This document shows positions 16,770 to 25,363 of a stretch of DNA of 64,000 bases, piece by piece. The position numbers and the translations under genes were made by a program. Source of the DNA: Alteribacillus sp041949975. GTDB taxonomy: Bacteria; Bacillota; Bacilli; Bacillales; Marinococcaceae. Under the pieces are notes generated by a model. That model was not told where the DNA came from and did not search any database. It saw nothing but the letters and a program-made list of their open reading frames with translations. The stretch's first letter is position 1. Each line of letters begins with the position of its first letter. The stretch is from positions 248,001 to 312,000 of the forward strand of contig NZ_JBHFQG010000001.1 in the NCBI RefSeq assembly GCF_041949975.1, read 5' to 3'.

Positions 16770-18458
16770 ATGCAGACAAAACAATGGTGGAAAGAAAGCG
16801 TCGTATATCAAATTTACCCAAGAAGCTTTAATGACAGCAATGGAGATGGGGTTGGTGACATCAAAGGGATCACGGAAAAGCTCGATTATCTAAAAAAGTT
16901 AGGAATAGACGTGGTCTGGCTATCCCCGGTGTATGATTCTCCGAACGATGATAATGGCTACGATATCCGTCATTATCAGCAGATCATGGATGAGTTCGGG
17001 ACAATGGAAGACTTCGATGAACTGTTAGAAGAAATGCATAAACGAGACTTGAAGCTTGTTATGGATTTGGTTGTTAATCACACATCCGATGAACATCCAT
17101 GGTTCGTAGAGTCCCGTTCCTCTAAAGACAATGCGAAAAGAGACTACTACATATGGAAAGAAGGTAAAGACGGCGATGAACCGACCAACTGGGCATCCAA
17201 CTTCAGCGGATCGGCGTGGCAGTACGATGAAAAAACCGGCGAGTATTACTTGCATCTTTTCAGTAAAAAGCAGCCCGATTTGAACTGGGAAAATCCGGAT
17301 CTGCGAGAAGATGTATATGAAATGATGCGCTGGTGGCTAGCTAAAGGAGTAGACGGTTTCCGGATGGACGTGATTAACTTCATCTCCAAAGATCAGCGTT
17401 TTCCTGATGGAGAAAAGAAACCGGGACATAAATACGCCTCCGGCTCGCCTTACTTTATGAACGGTCCGCGTATTCATGAATTTTTACACGAAATGAACAA
17501 TGAAGTACTTAAACATTATGATGTGATGACGGTCGGTGAAATGCCTGGTGTTAGTGTGGACGAAGCGAAACTTTATACCGGGGAAGATAGAAAAGAATTA
17601 AATATGGTGTTTCACTTTGAACATATGGGACTGGGAGACGGTCCGGGCGGAAAGTGGGATAACCTGCCGTGGAAATTAACCGACATGAAAAAAATTATGA
17701 CAAAGTGGCAGAAAGGGCTGGAGCAGGAAGGATGGAACAGCCTTTACTGGAACAACCATGACCAGCCGCGGGTGGTTTCCCGGTTCGGTAATGACACAGA
17801 CGTCAGAGAAAAATCTGCGAAAATGCTTGCGACCTGTCTTCATATGATGAAGGGCACTCCTTATATTTATCAAGGAGAAGAAATAGGGATGACAAATGTA
17901 GCTTTTCCTTCTATCGAAAACTACGAGGATATTGAAACCTTGAATTGGTATAACGAACAGCGGGATGAGTTTCGTGCCGATCCGGACAAGCTGATGGAGT
18001 CGATTTACGCAAGAGGCCGTGACAACGCACGAACGCCTGTACAATGGGATACTTCAGAGAATGCAGGCTTTACGGACGGCACTCCGTGGCTTGCAGTGAA
18101 TCCGAACTACAAACAAATCAATGTAGAACAAGCGCTCCATGATCCAAACTCTATTTTTTATTACTACCAAAAGCTTATTCAATTAAGAAAGCAAGAAGAA
18201 ATCGTTGTGTACGGGGATTATGAGCTGTTGTTTGAAGAAGATGAAGACGTCTTTGCTTATACACGCACCTTAGAAAAAGAAACGCTGCTTGTGGTATGCA
18301 ATTTCACAGATAAAAAAGTCAAGCGCGACTATATTCCTTCATTTGTAGGAGAAAACAAAAAATTATTGATCTCAAACGACAAGGGACGCAGCGAAAATGA
18401 TGATTTGGCATCGGTTTGGCTGAATCCTTATGAAGCACTTGTTTACAAATTTTCCTGA
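16770..18458 (+). CDS. malL: oligo-1,6-glucosidase / alpha-glucosidase (GH13)
   Basis: A cytoplasmic 562-residue glycoside hydrolase of the GH13 oligo-1,6-glucosidase group. It has the N-terminal metal loop DSNGDGVGD, region I DLVVNHTS, the nucleophile Asp200 in GFRMDVINF, the acid Glu257 in MTVGEMPG and Asp331 in NNHDQPR. Val directly after the nucleophile is associated with cleavage of alpha-1,6 bonds (isomaltose-type sugars) in this family, whereas Thr or Ala marks alpha-1,4 enzymes. ATG 16770 lies 11 bases after GAAAGGG; a GTG 12 bases upstream is less likely. It heads a set with an ABC binding protein and is probably repressed by the LacI protein upstream. Confidence 0.92.
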   Translation: MQTKQWWKESVVYQIYPRSFNDSNGDGVGDIKGITEKLDYLKKLGIDVVWLSPVYDSPNDDNGYDIRHYQQIMDEFGTMEDFDELLEEMHKRDLKLVMDLVVNHTSDEHPWFVESRSSKDNAKRDYYIWKEGKDGDEPTNWASNFSGSAWQYDEKTGEYYLHLFSKKQPDLNWENPDLREDVYEMMRWWLAKGVDGFRMDVINFISKDQRFPDGEKKPGHKYASGSPYFMNGPRIHEFLHEMNNEVLKHYDVMTVGEMPGVSVDEAKLYTGEDRKELNMVFHFEHMGLGDGPGGKWDNLPWKLTDMKKIMTKWQKGLEQEGWNSLYWNNHDQPRVVSRFGNDTDVREKSAKMLATCLHMMKGTPYIYQGEEIGMTNVAFPSIENYEDIETLNWYNEQRDEFRADPDKLMESIYARGRDNARTPVQWDTSENAGFTDGTPWLAVNPNYKQINVEQALHDPNSIFYYYQKLIQLRKQEEIVVYGDYELLFEEDEDVFAYTRTLEKETLLVVCNFTDKKVKRDYIPSFVGENKKLLISNDKGRSENDDLASVWLNPYEALVYKFS

Positions 18459-18489
18459 TATCCAAATCAACATAAGAGGAGGAAAAGAG

Positions 18490-19737
18490 ATGTGGAAAAA
18501 AGGAGGAATTCTTTTCTCGATTTTGGCTGCCATGCTTTTGGCAGCCTGCGGGGAAAGCAGTGGAGACGATGGACAAGTGGAACTTGAATTGTTTTCAAAT
18601 AAAACAGAAAACATCGGAACGTATGAAAGCTTAATTGAGAAATTTGAAGAAGAGCATCCGAATATTACAGTGGAGTTGTACGCACCCCCGGAAGCTGAAA
18701 CGATTTTACGGACCCGGCTTGTAAAAGATGATATGCCGGATATGCTGGCCATTGCTGGAAGCGCTTTATATGGTGAACTTGCGGACGCTGGGATATTAAA
18801 AGATTACGGGATATTAAAAGATTACATTGAAAGCGGGTTGATAGAAGATATTCAGCCTGCCTATCTAGAAATGCTGGCAGACCTAACAGAAGAGGAGACA
18901 GCTGGGACCTATGGTGTCCCCTATGCAACTAATGCCAATACAGTCATTTACAACAAAGAAAAATTTGAAGAGCTTGGGGTGGAACCACCAGAAACGTGGG
19001 ATGAATTTATTGAAATTTTAGAAAAAGCAAAGGGAGAGGGCGAAACACCGATTTATTTTACCCTTCAAGAAGCATGGACTGGCATGATTGCCTGGAACGC
19101 GGTAGCAGGGAATTTGGAGCCGGAGCAATTTGCTCAAAAGAAAAACAACGATGAAGCAAGCTTTCAACAAGATTATCAAGAAACAGCGGATAAAATGCTG
19201 ACTCTGTTGGAATATGACCATGACCGTACCTTTGGTATTGGATATGATGACGGCAACAATGCTTTTGCTAATGGTGAAGGAGTTATTTATCTCCAAGGAA
19301 ACTGGGCTGTCCCAGAGCTTTTAGAGGTGAACCCGGACTTGGATTTAGGAGTATTCCCCATACCAGTTACAAATGAGCCGGAAGAAAATGATTTAGTTTC
19401 AGGGGTCGATGTGCTATTTGCAACATTGGAAGAATCGGAACACCCAGAAGAAGCTCAGTTGTTTATTGATTTTATGCTTGAAGAAGAAAATATGAAGCAA
19501 TACACCGATGAACAAGCAGCTTTTCCGGCGTTAGAAGGAGTTTATGAAGATGATCCTGCTTTAGAAGGCATTCGAGAAAACTTTGAGGAAGGCAGAATTA
19601 CAAGCTTTCCCGATCATTATTATCCGCCTGGTATAGGAGCTGAAAATTTAATTCAGGAATTTTATATTCAAAAAGATAAAGAACAGTTCCTTCAAAAGAT
19701 GGATAACGAATGGGAAAAAGTTGAGCGTAGATATTAG
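18490..19737 (+). CDS. sugar ABC transporter substrate-binding lipoprotein (set 1)
   Basis: A 415-residue extracellular sugar-binding protein of the MalE/family 1 type. The signal peptide ends in a lipobox (AAMLLAACGE), so the mature protein is anchored by Cys. The fold is recognised from ELELFSNKTEN, the FEEEHPNITVEL segment, GVPYATNANTVIYNKEKFEELG and WDEFIEILEKAKGEG. ATG 18490 is chosen from the signal peptide and an AGGAGG site. An exact 18-bp tandem duplication gives the doubled GILKDY at about residues 101-112. The gene follows the glucosidase by 31 bases, but its permease partners downstream are broken, so it may be an orphan receptor that must borrow another permease. Confidence 0.88.
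   Translation: MWKKGGILFSILAAMLLAACGESSGDDGQVELELFSNKTENIGTYESLIEKFEEEHPNITVELYAPPEAETILRTRLVKDDMPDMLAIAGSALYGELADAGILKDYGILKDYIESGLIEDIQPAYLEMLADLTEEETAGTYGVPYATNANTVIYNKEKFEELGVEPPETWDEFIEILEKAKGEGETPIYFTLQEAWTGMIAWNAVAGNLEPEQFAQKKNNDEASFQQDYQETADKMLTLLEYDHDRTFGIGYDDGNNAFANGEGVIYLQGNWAVPELLEVNPDLDLGVFPIPVTNEPEENDLVSGVDVLFATLEESEHPEEAQLFIDFMLEEENMKQYTDEQAAFPALEGVYEDDPALEGIRENFEEGRITSFPDHYYPPGIGAENLIQEFYIQKDKEQFLQKMDNEWEKVERRY
18790..18825 (+). repeat. exact 18-bp tandem duplication inside the binding protein gene
   Basis: gggatattaaaagattac occurs twice without a gap (18790-18807 and 18808-18825), keeping frame and doubling the residues GILKDY. Lack of any divergence suggests a recent slippage event. 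Confidence 0.9.
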
Positions 19738-19755
19738 GAAAGGGGAGAGCATGTA

Positions 19756-20505
19756 ATGGCAAATAGAAATCGAGCATTTTTAATGATGACGCTGCCGGCC
19801 CTGTTTCTCTTTTTCACCTTTCATACCTATCCTGTCCTGCAGGGGTTTTTTTACAGCTTTACCGATTGGAGAGGGTATGGGGAGTGGAATTTTGTAGGCT
19901 TCAGCAACTACCTTAATGTGTTTCAGGATTTTAGAGCCCTTAGTACATATGGTTTCACGTTTCAATTTGCAATAGTGTCTACCATTTTAGTCAACATATT
20001 CAGTTTAATCATTGCGTTAGGGCTGAATGCTAAAATTAAATTTCAAAAAACATTGCGAGCGCTTTATTTTGTACCCAACATTTTAAGCATATTAATTGTC
20101 GGATTTATTTTCAATTTTATTTTCACTCACTTCCTACCGGAAATCGCTGCAGCTATTGGTTTAAATGCCCTGGCAACAAATATCCTCGGCGATCCGGATC
20201 TTGCCTGGGTTGGTGTCGTGATCATGGCAGTTTGGCAGGCGACAGCTTTCAATACCATTTTATATTTGGCCGGTCTGCAGACGATTCCTGAAGATATATA
20301 TGAAGCATCGAAGATCGATGGTGCCGGAAAGTGGAGGAATTTTATAAGTATAACTTTTCCCCTTATTGCACCTTTTAGAATTGGAAGAAGCTGCAATAGT
20401 CGATGGAGCCAGCTCATGGGGCGTGTTCTGGAAGGTAATATTTCCTTTGCTTGCTCCGATGAACGCCACAGTGGCAATACTAACCTGCTTATTCGCCTGG
20501 AATGA
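19756..20505 (+). pseudogene. truncated MalF-type sugar ABC permease
   Basis: The first 206 or so residues are a normal MalF-like permease: membrane segments from residue 10, then the EAA loop EASKIDGAGKWRNFISITFP. Just after FPLIAPF (about 20371-20378) homology stops and the frame runs on for about 40 unrelated residues to a chance stop. Roughly 80 residues of the expected C terminus, including the last membrane spans, are missing. At the same point a different frame continues as the C-terminal part of a MalG-type permease, so one deletion joined two neighbouring permease genes. The ribosome site and start are intact, so a truncated protein may still be made, but it should not form a working channel. 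Confidence 0.85.
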
Positions 20506-20707
20506 TTTTATGCTTCCGCTCGTTATTTTGTCAGATCCTGATCATGCCACGCTTCCACTGGTTCAGTATATTTTTCAGTCTGAATTCAGTACAAACTATA
20601 ATCTCGCGTTTGCTTCTTATCTATTAGCTTTGATACCGATGATCCTCGTATACATCGTGGCCCAAAAATGGATTATAAGCGAGGTTACTAGAGGAGCAGT
20701 GAAATAA
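20372..20707 (+). pseudogene. C-terminal remnant of a MalG-type sugar ABC permease
   Basis: This stretch encodes the last 110 or so residues of a MalG-like permease, starting inside the EAA loop (LELEEAAIVDGASSWGVF) and continuing through WNDFMLPLVI to the typical C terminus SEVTRGAVK. The first 165 or so residues, the start codon and the ribosome site are gone. It is in a different frame from the MalF part before it, so no fusion protein results without a frameshift. Its loss, with that of MalF, leaves the first ABC importer without a channel. Confidence 0.85.
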
Positions 20708-21058
20708 TAGAATAGAATTAAGGCACAAAGCCCTTGAGACAAACAGTATGAGTTTCAAGGGCCCCACTTTAATTCGACAAATTTTATAAAAACTATTGAT
20801 ATTATTTAGAATCTTTTTTATACTTTAGGAAACTTTAACTTTGATAAAGAAATCAAAGTATATGAAATTATGACTTTCGCCATAAAGAGACTCGGCGGCC
20901 AGCCAAGTTATTCTAATACTAAAATTATTAAATTCGCCTATCATTTTAAAAGGAAAACTATAGCAATTGATATAAGGACTCGGCTAACAACCCGGGTTTT
21001 TCTAATAAATCAGTTTGAAAAGGTTTTCAAAAGATGATGGACAAGAAGGTTGAGATGA
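20708..21058. other. gap between the broken importer and the second LacI gene
   Basis: An inverted repeat (gcccttgagac at 20729-20739 with gtttcaagggc at 20751-20761) may end the upstream transcript, though no T-run follows. The remaining A/T-rich bases hold no gene I can recognise; the last 45 hold the LacI operator. Confidence 0.4.
21015..21030 (+). promoter_or_regulatory. operator before the second LacI gene
   Basis: ttgaaaaggttttcaa is a palindrome apart from its two central bases and lies 29 bases before the LacI start codon. Similar sequences at 22083-22104 and 22137-22152 flank the other side of the gene, so this is probably an autoregulatory site. Confidence 0.7.
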
Positions 21059-22069
21059 ATGAAATCTACAATTCGAGATGTAGCACGATTATCGGAAGTA
21101 TCCATTAGCACAGTTTCCCGAGTTTTGAACAACCCTGAAAGTGTAAAAAGGGAGAAGAGAGAAAAAGTGCTAAAGACAATTAAAGAGTTAAATTACCATC
21201 CAAATGCTCTTGCTAGAGGCCTTATTAATAAACGAACACATTCTATTGGAGTCTTAATAACGGATGTGTCCAATTCATTCGTTTCAGAGGTAATAAGAGG
21301 GATGGAAGAGGCTGCTCATCAAATGGGGTCTAATCTTATCATATGTAATACAGACCAAGATAAAGAAAAAATGATAGAGTACCTTCGTGTATTAAAAGAA
21401 AAACAAGTAGATGGCTTTGTGTTTACTAGTGAGCCTGTTTCAGAAGAATATTTTAATATCTTTCAAGAGCTGGGGCTGCCAGTTGTATTAGCAGCTACTC
21501 ACAGTTTAGAATATGACCTGCCTTCTGTGAAGGTTGATGATGAGACAGCGGTTCAGGATACCGTTGATTTCTTTATAAAAAAAGGCCATAAAGATATTGG
21601 AATGATAAGCGGTCCTACGTTAGATCCTATTGCAGGAAGTCCAAGGCTGTATGCCTTTAAAAATGCAATGAGGCAAAAGTTAAACTGCACTGATTTTGAA
21701 AACACAGTAGAGTATGGATCGTTTACGTTTGAATCAGGATATACAGCTATGAAAAAACTTTACAACAAGAATAAAAGCATTACCGCCGTGTTTTGTGCAA
21801 GTGATGAAATGGCGTTAGGAGCCATGAGCTATTTGGACCAAAAGGGCGTTAATGTTCCTGACCACATGTCTGTAATGGGTTTTGACAATACTAAAATGGC
21901 AAAAATGAGTATCCCAAAATTAACTACTGTAGCACAGCCGATGTACGATATAGGCTATCAATCAGTAACGGCATTAGAACAAATTTTAGAAGAAGGCCAG
22001 TCCAGTCAATTTCGTAAATATTTGAAGCATACCATTGCAGAAAGAGAATCTGTGAAGGATATAAATTAA
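21059..22069 (+). CDS. LacI-family transcriptional regulator (alpha-glucoside set 2)
   Basis: A 336-residue repressor with headpiece STIRDVARLSEVSISTVSRV and hinge PNALARGLI, followed by the sugar-sensing domain (ITDVSNSFVSEVIRGMEEAA, CASDEMALGAMSYL, TTVAQPMYDIG). Length and many segments match the LacI protein at 15518, so the two are paralogues. Its operators differ, though: TTGAAAA-type half-sites instead of GAGTAAA. Three such sites surround the gene, one before it and two before the ABC binding protein gene. It likely represses the downstream importer, oxidoreductase and glucosidase genes. Confidence 0.92.
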   Translation: MKSTIRDVARLSEVSISTVSRVLNNPESVKREKREKVLKTIKELNYHPNALARGLINKRTHSIGVLITDVSNSFVSEVIRGMEEAAHQMGSNLIICNTDQDKEKMIEYLRVLKEKQVDGFVFTSEPVSEEYFNIFQELGLPVVLAATHSLEYDLPSVKVDDETAVQDTVDFFIKKGHKDIGMISGPTLDPIAGSPRLYAFKNAMRQKLNCTDFENTVEYGSFTFESGYTAMKKLYNKNKSITAVFCASDEMALGAMSYLDQKGVNVPDHMSVMGFDNTKMAKMSIPKLTTVAQPMYDIGYQSVTALEQILEEGQSSQFRKYLKHTIAERESVKDIN

Positions 22070-22082
22070 ATAAATAGCTGTT

Positions 22083-22104
22083 ATTTTGAAAAGCTTTTCA
22101 AAAT
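22083..22104 (+). promoter_or_regulatory. perfect 22-bp operator of the second LacI regulator
   Basis: A 22-bp perfect palindrome whose core is ttgaaaagcttttcaa, 13 bases after the LacI stop codon and about 120 bases before the binding-protein start. It is the most symmetrical of the three related sites. Confidence 0.75.
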
Positions 22105-22136
22105 TTAGATAAAAATCCTTTTATTTTTATAAAAAA

Positions 22137-22152
22137 CTGAAAACCTTTTCAA
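22137..22152 (+). promoter_or_regulatory. third operator of the second LacI regulator
   Basis: ctgaaaaccttttcaa differs from a perfect TTGAAAA-CC-TTTTCAA palindrome at one base. Its centre is 51 bases from that of the preceding site, close to five helical turns, which suits binding by a repressor tetramer or by two dimers on one face. Confidence 0.65.
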
Positions 22153-22224
22153 AGATTGATTCCAATAAGGAGGTCTGAGGCTGAAAAATTCAAGTTATAT
22201 CTTAAATTAAGGGGGAGAAAAAAA

Positions 22225-23499
22225 GTGAAGCCAATTAAATTTTTAGTGTTTGTCCTATTCATTGGTGTTCTTGCAGCTTGTGGCGGTGAAGAAGAAAACA
22301 GTGGAGGAGAAAGTGATGAAGTAACGTTGCATTTTTGGGGCGGGGTGCCTCCCGAAAACGGACCTCAAGACGCGGTAGATGAATGGAATCAAAATAATCC
22401 TGATGTGCAAGTAGAATATACACGCTATGTAAATGAAGATGAAGGCAACATGAAAGTCAATACCGCCCTGCAAACGGGTGAGGACATGGATATTTTAATG
22501 TCCCATTCACCAAATCATCTTGAAGAACGGGTGCAATCTAACTTTCTATTAGACTTAGCAGACTATACCGAAGAATTTGATATAGAAGAAAAGATCGGCT
22601 CGGCAGCACAGAGATGGAAAATGGATGAGACTTATTATGCGGTGCCTACAAATACAAATGCCCTGTTTATTATGCTCAATGAGGATAAATTAGAAGAAAA
22701 TGATTTGTCTGTTCCTGATTCTTGGACATGGGAAGAAGTATACGAATATGCTCAGGTTTTAAATGAAGATTTTTCTTATTCTTACGCCATTGATTACGAT
22801 ACGATTCACGGCATTATCCAGAATGCTCTTATTGATGATGGGTTAGTTGACGAAAACGGAGAATCAAACCTAGATCATGAGAACGTAAAAAAAGGCCTGG
22901 AGTTGTATCATACGATGATGCATAAAGACGAAGTAATGCCAAAACTTTCTGAACAAGTGGCCACCAATATGAAGCCTGAGCAAATGTTTATAGATGGAGA
23001 AATAGGAATGTATCAAGCAGGAGCTTGGAGACTTCGGATGACTAATGATATAGATGAATACGAAAGAGACTTTAATATTGCGTTTGCGCCATACCCTCAC
23101 TTTGAAGGACAAAGTACACCGGCTCACCACGTTGAGGATGCCATGTCTATTGTTGCAGAGTCCGAACATCCAGAAGAGGCATGGGAATTTATTAAGTGGT
23201 ATACAAATGAAGGCATGATTCATTTGTCTCCTGGTGGAAGAGTGCCTGCATCTGAAGATGCGCCCGCTGAAGAAGCCAGAGAAAAAATTGTTGAAGGTGC
23301 AGAAAACACTTACAATACTGAGTCCCTAGATAACGTATATGAAATTGAAGATACTGAGATGATCGTTGACCCGCCATATCAAGTGCTTGATAGCATTAAT
23401 CAGCAATTGGAAGCTTATTTTATGGGAGAACAAGATATAGATCAGACTATCGAACAGATGGTTGATGTTCATAATGAATATCTTCAACGAGAAAATTAA
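22225..23499 (+). CDS. sugar ABC transporter substrate-binding lipoprotein (set 2)
   Basis: A 424-residue lipid-anchored extracellular sugar-binding protein. It starts at GTG 22225 with a GGGGGAG site 7 bases upstream; the signal peptide ends in the lipobox GVLAACGG. The mature part is strongly acidic and shows the family segments VTLHFWGGVPPENG, MDILMSHSPNHLEE, YAVPTNTNALFIMLNEDKLE and VDDAMSIVAESEHPEEAWEF-like helices. It is followed by a hairpin and then two complete permease genes, so it is the receptor of an intact importer. The cognate ATPase is not in the window; an MsmX-like shared ATPase is usual in Bacillus. Probable ligand: an alpha-glucoside. Confidence 0.9.
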   Translation: MKPIKFLVFVLFIGVLAACGGEEENSGGESDEVTLHFWGGVPPENGPQDAVDEWNQNNPDVQVEYTRYVNEDEGNMKVNTALQTGEDMDILMSHSPNHLEERVQSNFLLDLADYTEEFDIEEKIGSAAQRWKMDETYYAVPTNTNALFIMLNEDKLEENDLSVPDSWTWEEVYEYAQVLNEDFSYSYAIDYDTIHGIIQNALIDDGLVDENGESNLDHENVKKGLELYHTMMHKDEVMPKLSEQVATNMKPEQMFIDGEIGMYQAGAWRLRMTNDIDEYERDFNIAFAPYPHFEGQSTPAHHVEDAMSIVAESEHPEEAWEFIKWYTNEGMIHLSPGGRVPASEDAPAEEAREKIVEGAENTYNTESLDNVYEIEDTEMIVDPPYQVLDSINQQLEAYFMGEQDIDQTIEQMVDVHNEYLQREN

Positions 23500-23510
23500 T
23501 TATCAAGGAT

Positions 23511-23546
23511 AGGGAGCACGAAATTCCATTTTTCGGCTCCCTTTAC
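23511..23546 (+). terminator. attenuating hairpin between binding protein and permeases
   Basis: A 7-bp stem (agggagc / gctccct) strengthened by inner cga/tcg pairing, with a weak T-rich tail. Placed directly after the binding-protein gene, it would protect that mRNA or stop part of the transcription so that receptor exceeds channel. Confidence 0.6.
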
Positions 23547-23595
23547 CGCTTACCCATAAAGAAAATTAATTTGAGGTAAAGGGAGGCGTATTTGA

Positions 23596-24474
23596 TTGAA
23601 TTGGATGAAAAAACAAAAATTAATCGGCTATTTATTTATTTTGCCAAGTCTAACTGGCGTGACAATCTTTTTTTTATTTCCTTTGCTTTTTTCATTGGCA
23701 TTATCATTTACAAATTGGACAGGACCTAGTGGGCAGGGAACAGAGTTTATTGGTATTCAAAACTTTCAAAGACTTATAGGAGATTCTGTTTTCTACCAGG
23801 CATTTGGCAATAACCTTTTGTATCTATTACATGTGCCGATTTCAGTGATTCTCGGATTTATAATAGCTGTATTTTTAAATCGCAGTGTTTATTTGAAAAA
23901 TTTATTAAGAGCAGTTTTTTTTCTGCCGTACCTAATAAGTCCTATAGCTATAGGTTTTGTGTGGATGCTGTTATTTAACCCTTCTGAAGGCCCGATTAAT
24001 GTGTTATTGATGAATTTAGGAGTGGACAATCCCCCTGGCTGGCTTGCATCCAGCAGCAGTTCAATGTATGCGATAATAATAATGTCTGCATGGCAAATAA
24101 TGGGTTTTAACATAATTATTTATTTAGCAGCTCTTCAGGATGTGCCAAGAGAACTGGAAGAAGCAGCGAAAATGGATGGAGCAAAACGGTGGCAGATTAC
24201 GAAAAATGTTATTTTTCCGTACGTAAGCCCTATTACATTATTTTTACTTATTATTGGAATAGCCAACGCTTTCAAAAACTTTGGTTTGATTCAAGCTGTA
24301 ACAGGCGGAGGTCCTGCAAATAGTACAAACATTCTCCCTTTGTATGTATACCAAACTGCATTTAGATATTATGAGCTTGGCTATGCATCTACGATCGCTA
24401 TTGTTTTATTTTTAGTAATATTCTCTATTACTTTATTACAATGGTTTGGTCAAAAGAAGTGGGTACATTATTAA
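23596..24474 (+). CDS. MalF-type sugar ABC permease (set 2)
   Basis: A 292-residue inner-membrane channel subunit with about six membrane spans and the cytoplasmic EAA loop EEAAKMDGAKRWQITKNVIF-like segment that docks onto the ATPase. It starts at TTG 23596, 9 bases after GGGAGG; the next in-frame ATG is too far from that site. It pairs with the MalG-type gene 18 bases downstream. Unlike its counterpart in set 1, it is full length. Confidence 0.9.
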   Translation: MNWMKKQKLIGYLFILPSLTGVTIFFLFPLLFSLALSFTNWTGPSGQGTEFIGIQNFQRLIGDSVFYQAFGNNLLYLLHVPISVILGFIIAVFLNRSVYLKNLLRAVFFLPYLISPIAIGFVWMLLFNPSEGPINVLLMNLGVDNPPGWLASSSSSMYAIIIMSAWQIMGFNIIIYLAALQDVPRELEEAAKMDGAKRWQITKNVIFPYVSPITLFLLIIGIANAFKNFGLIQAVTGGGPANSTNILPLYVYQTAFRYYELGYASTIAIVLFLVIFSITLLQWFGQKKWVHY

Positions 24475-24492
24475 GTTGCGGGGGGAAGAAAC

Positions 24493-25344
24493 GTGAAGCT
24501 AAATAAACACAAAAAATTCAGCAATATAAACGCATATAAAACTACTATGACGGTTGTATTGCTGGTTGCAGGTTTTATTATGATCATTCCTTTCTTTTGG
24601 ATGCTTAGTACTTCTTTTAAATCACCAAATGAAATATTTGAGTATCCTATTCAATGGATTCCTGAAAAGTTTGACTGGTCTCCTCATGAAAGAGTCTGGT
24701 TTGGCGAACTTAGTTTTATAAATTATTATATAAACTCGATCAAAATTGCAGTTCTAGGAACCGTGGGAGCAACTTTTATTGGAGCCATGGCTGCTTATGG
24801 ATTCGCAAAAATTGATTTTAAAGGCAGAGACTTTTTATTTTTATTGTATTTAATGATGATGATGGTGCCGCCTCAGGTTTTATTTGTGCCAAAGTTTATA
24901 ATGTTTGATTGGGCAGGACTCTATAATACACATTGGGCTTTAATTTTACCAACCATTTTTACAATTATCGGTGTTTTTTATATGCGTCAATTTTTTATTA
25001 CAATTCCAAATGAAATATCAGAATCAGCTTTTATGGATGGGGCAGGTCATTTTAGAATCTTTTTTAAAATATTTTTACCTTTAGCGAAGCCTGCTATTGC
25101 CACTTTTGCTATTCTTGACTTTTCCTGGAATTGGAACAATTATGAAGACGCTCTGGTGTTTTTAGTAAGTGAGGATTTGTATACTGTTCCATTAGGTTTA
25201 GATAACTTTGTGTTAGAGTTTTCCGTTGATTATTCCGGAATGATGGCAGCTGCTACAGCTTCAGTGGTGCCGATCATAATAATTTTTCTGATTGGCCAGA
25301 GATACATTATTGAAGGAGTTGCCAGCTCAGCAGTTAAAGGATAA
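24493..25344 (+). CDS. MalG-type sugar ABC permease (set 2)
   Basis: A 283-residue channel subunit with the MalG-type EAA loop (SESAFMDGAGHFRIFFKIFL), the WNWNNYEDALVFL segment and the family C terminus GVASSAVKG. The usual EAA alanines are Ser-Ala here. GTG start with a GGGGGGAAG site. It completes the heterodimer with the preceding permease. Confidence 0.9.
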   Translation: MKLNKHKKFSNINAYKTTMTVVLLVAGFIMIIPFFWMLSTSFKSPNEIFEYPIQWIPEKFDWSPHERVWFGELSFINYYINSIKIAVLGTVGATFIGAMAAYGFAKIDFKGRDFLFLLYLMMMMVPPQVLFVPKFIMFDWAGLYNTHWALILPTIFTIIGVFYMRQFFITIPNEISESAFMDGAGHFRIFFKIFLPLAKPAIATFAILDFSWNWNNYEDALVFLVSEDLYTVPLGLDNFVLEFSVDYSGMMAAATASVVPIIIIFLIGQRYIIEGVASSAVKG

Positions 25345-25363
25345 AAAAAGGAGGAATATACTT

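Noticed and set aside
19756..20707. A chimeric MalF-MalG permease protein
   Set aside because: The two parts are in different frames at the junction, and no slippery site with a supporting structure is evident, so a single fusion protein is not expected.
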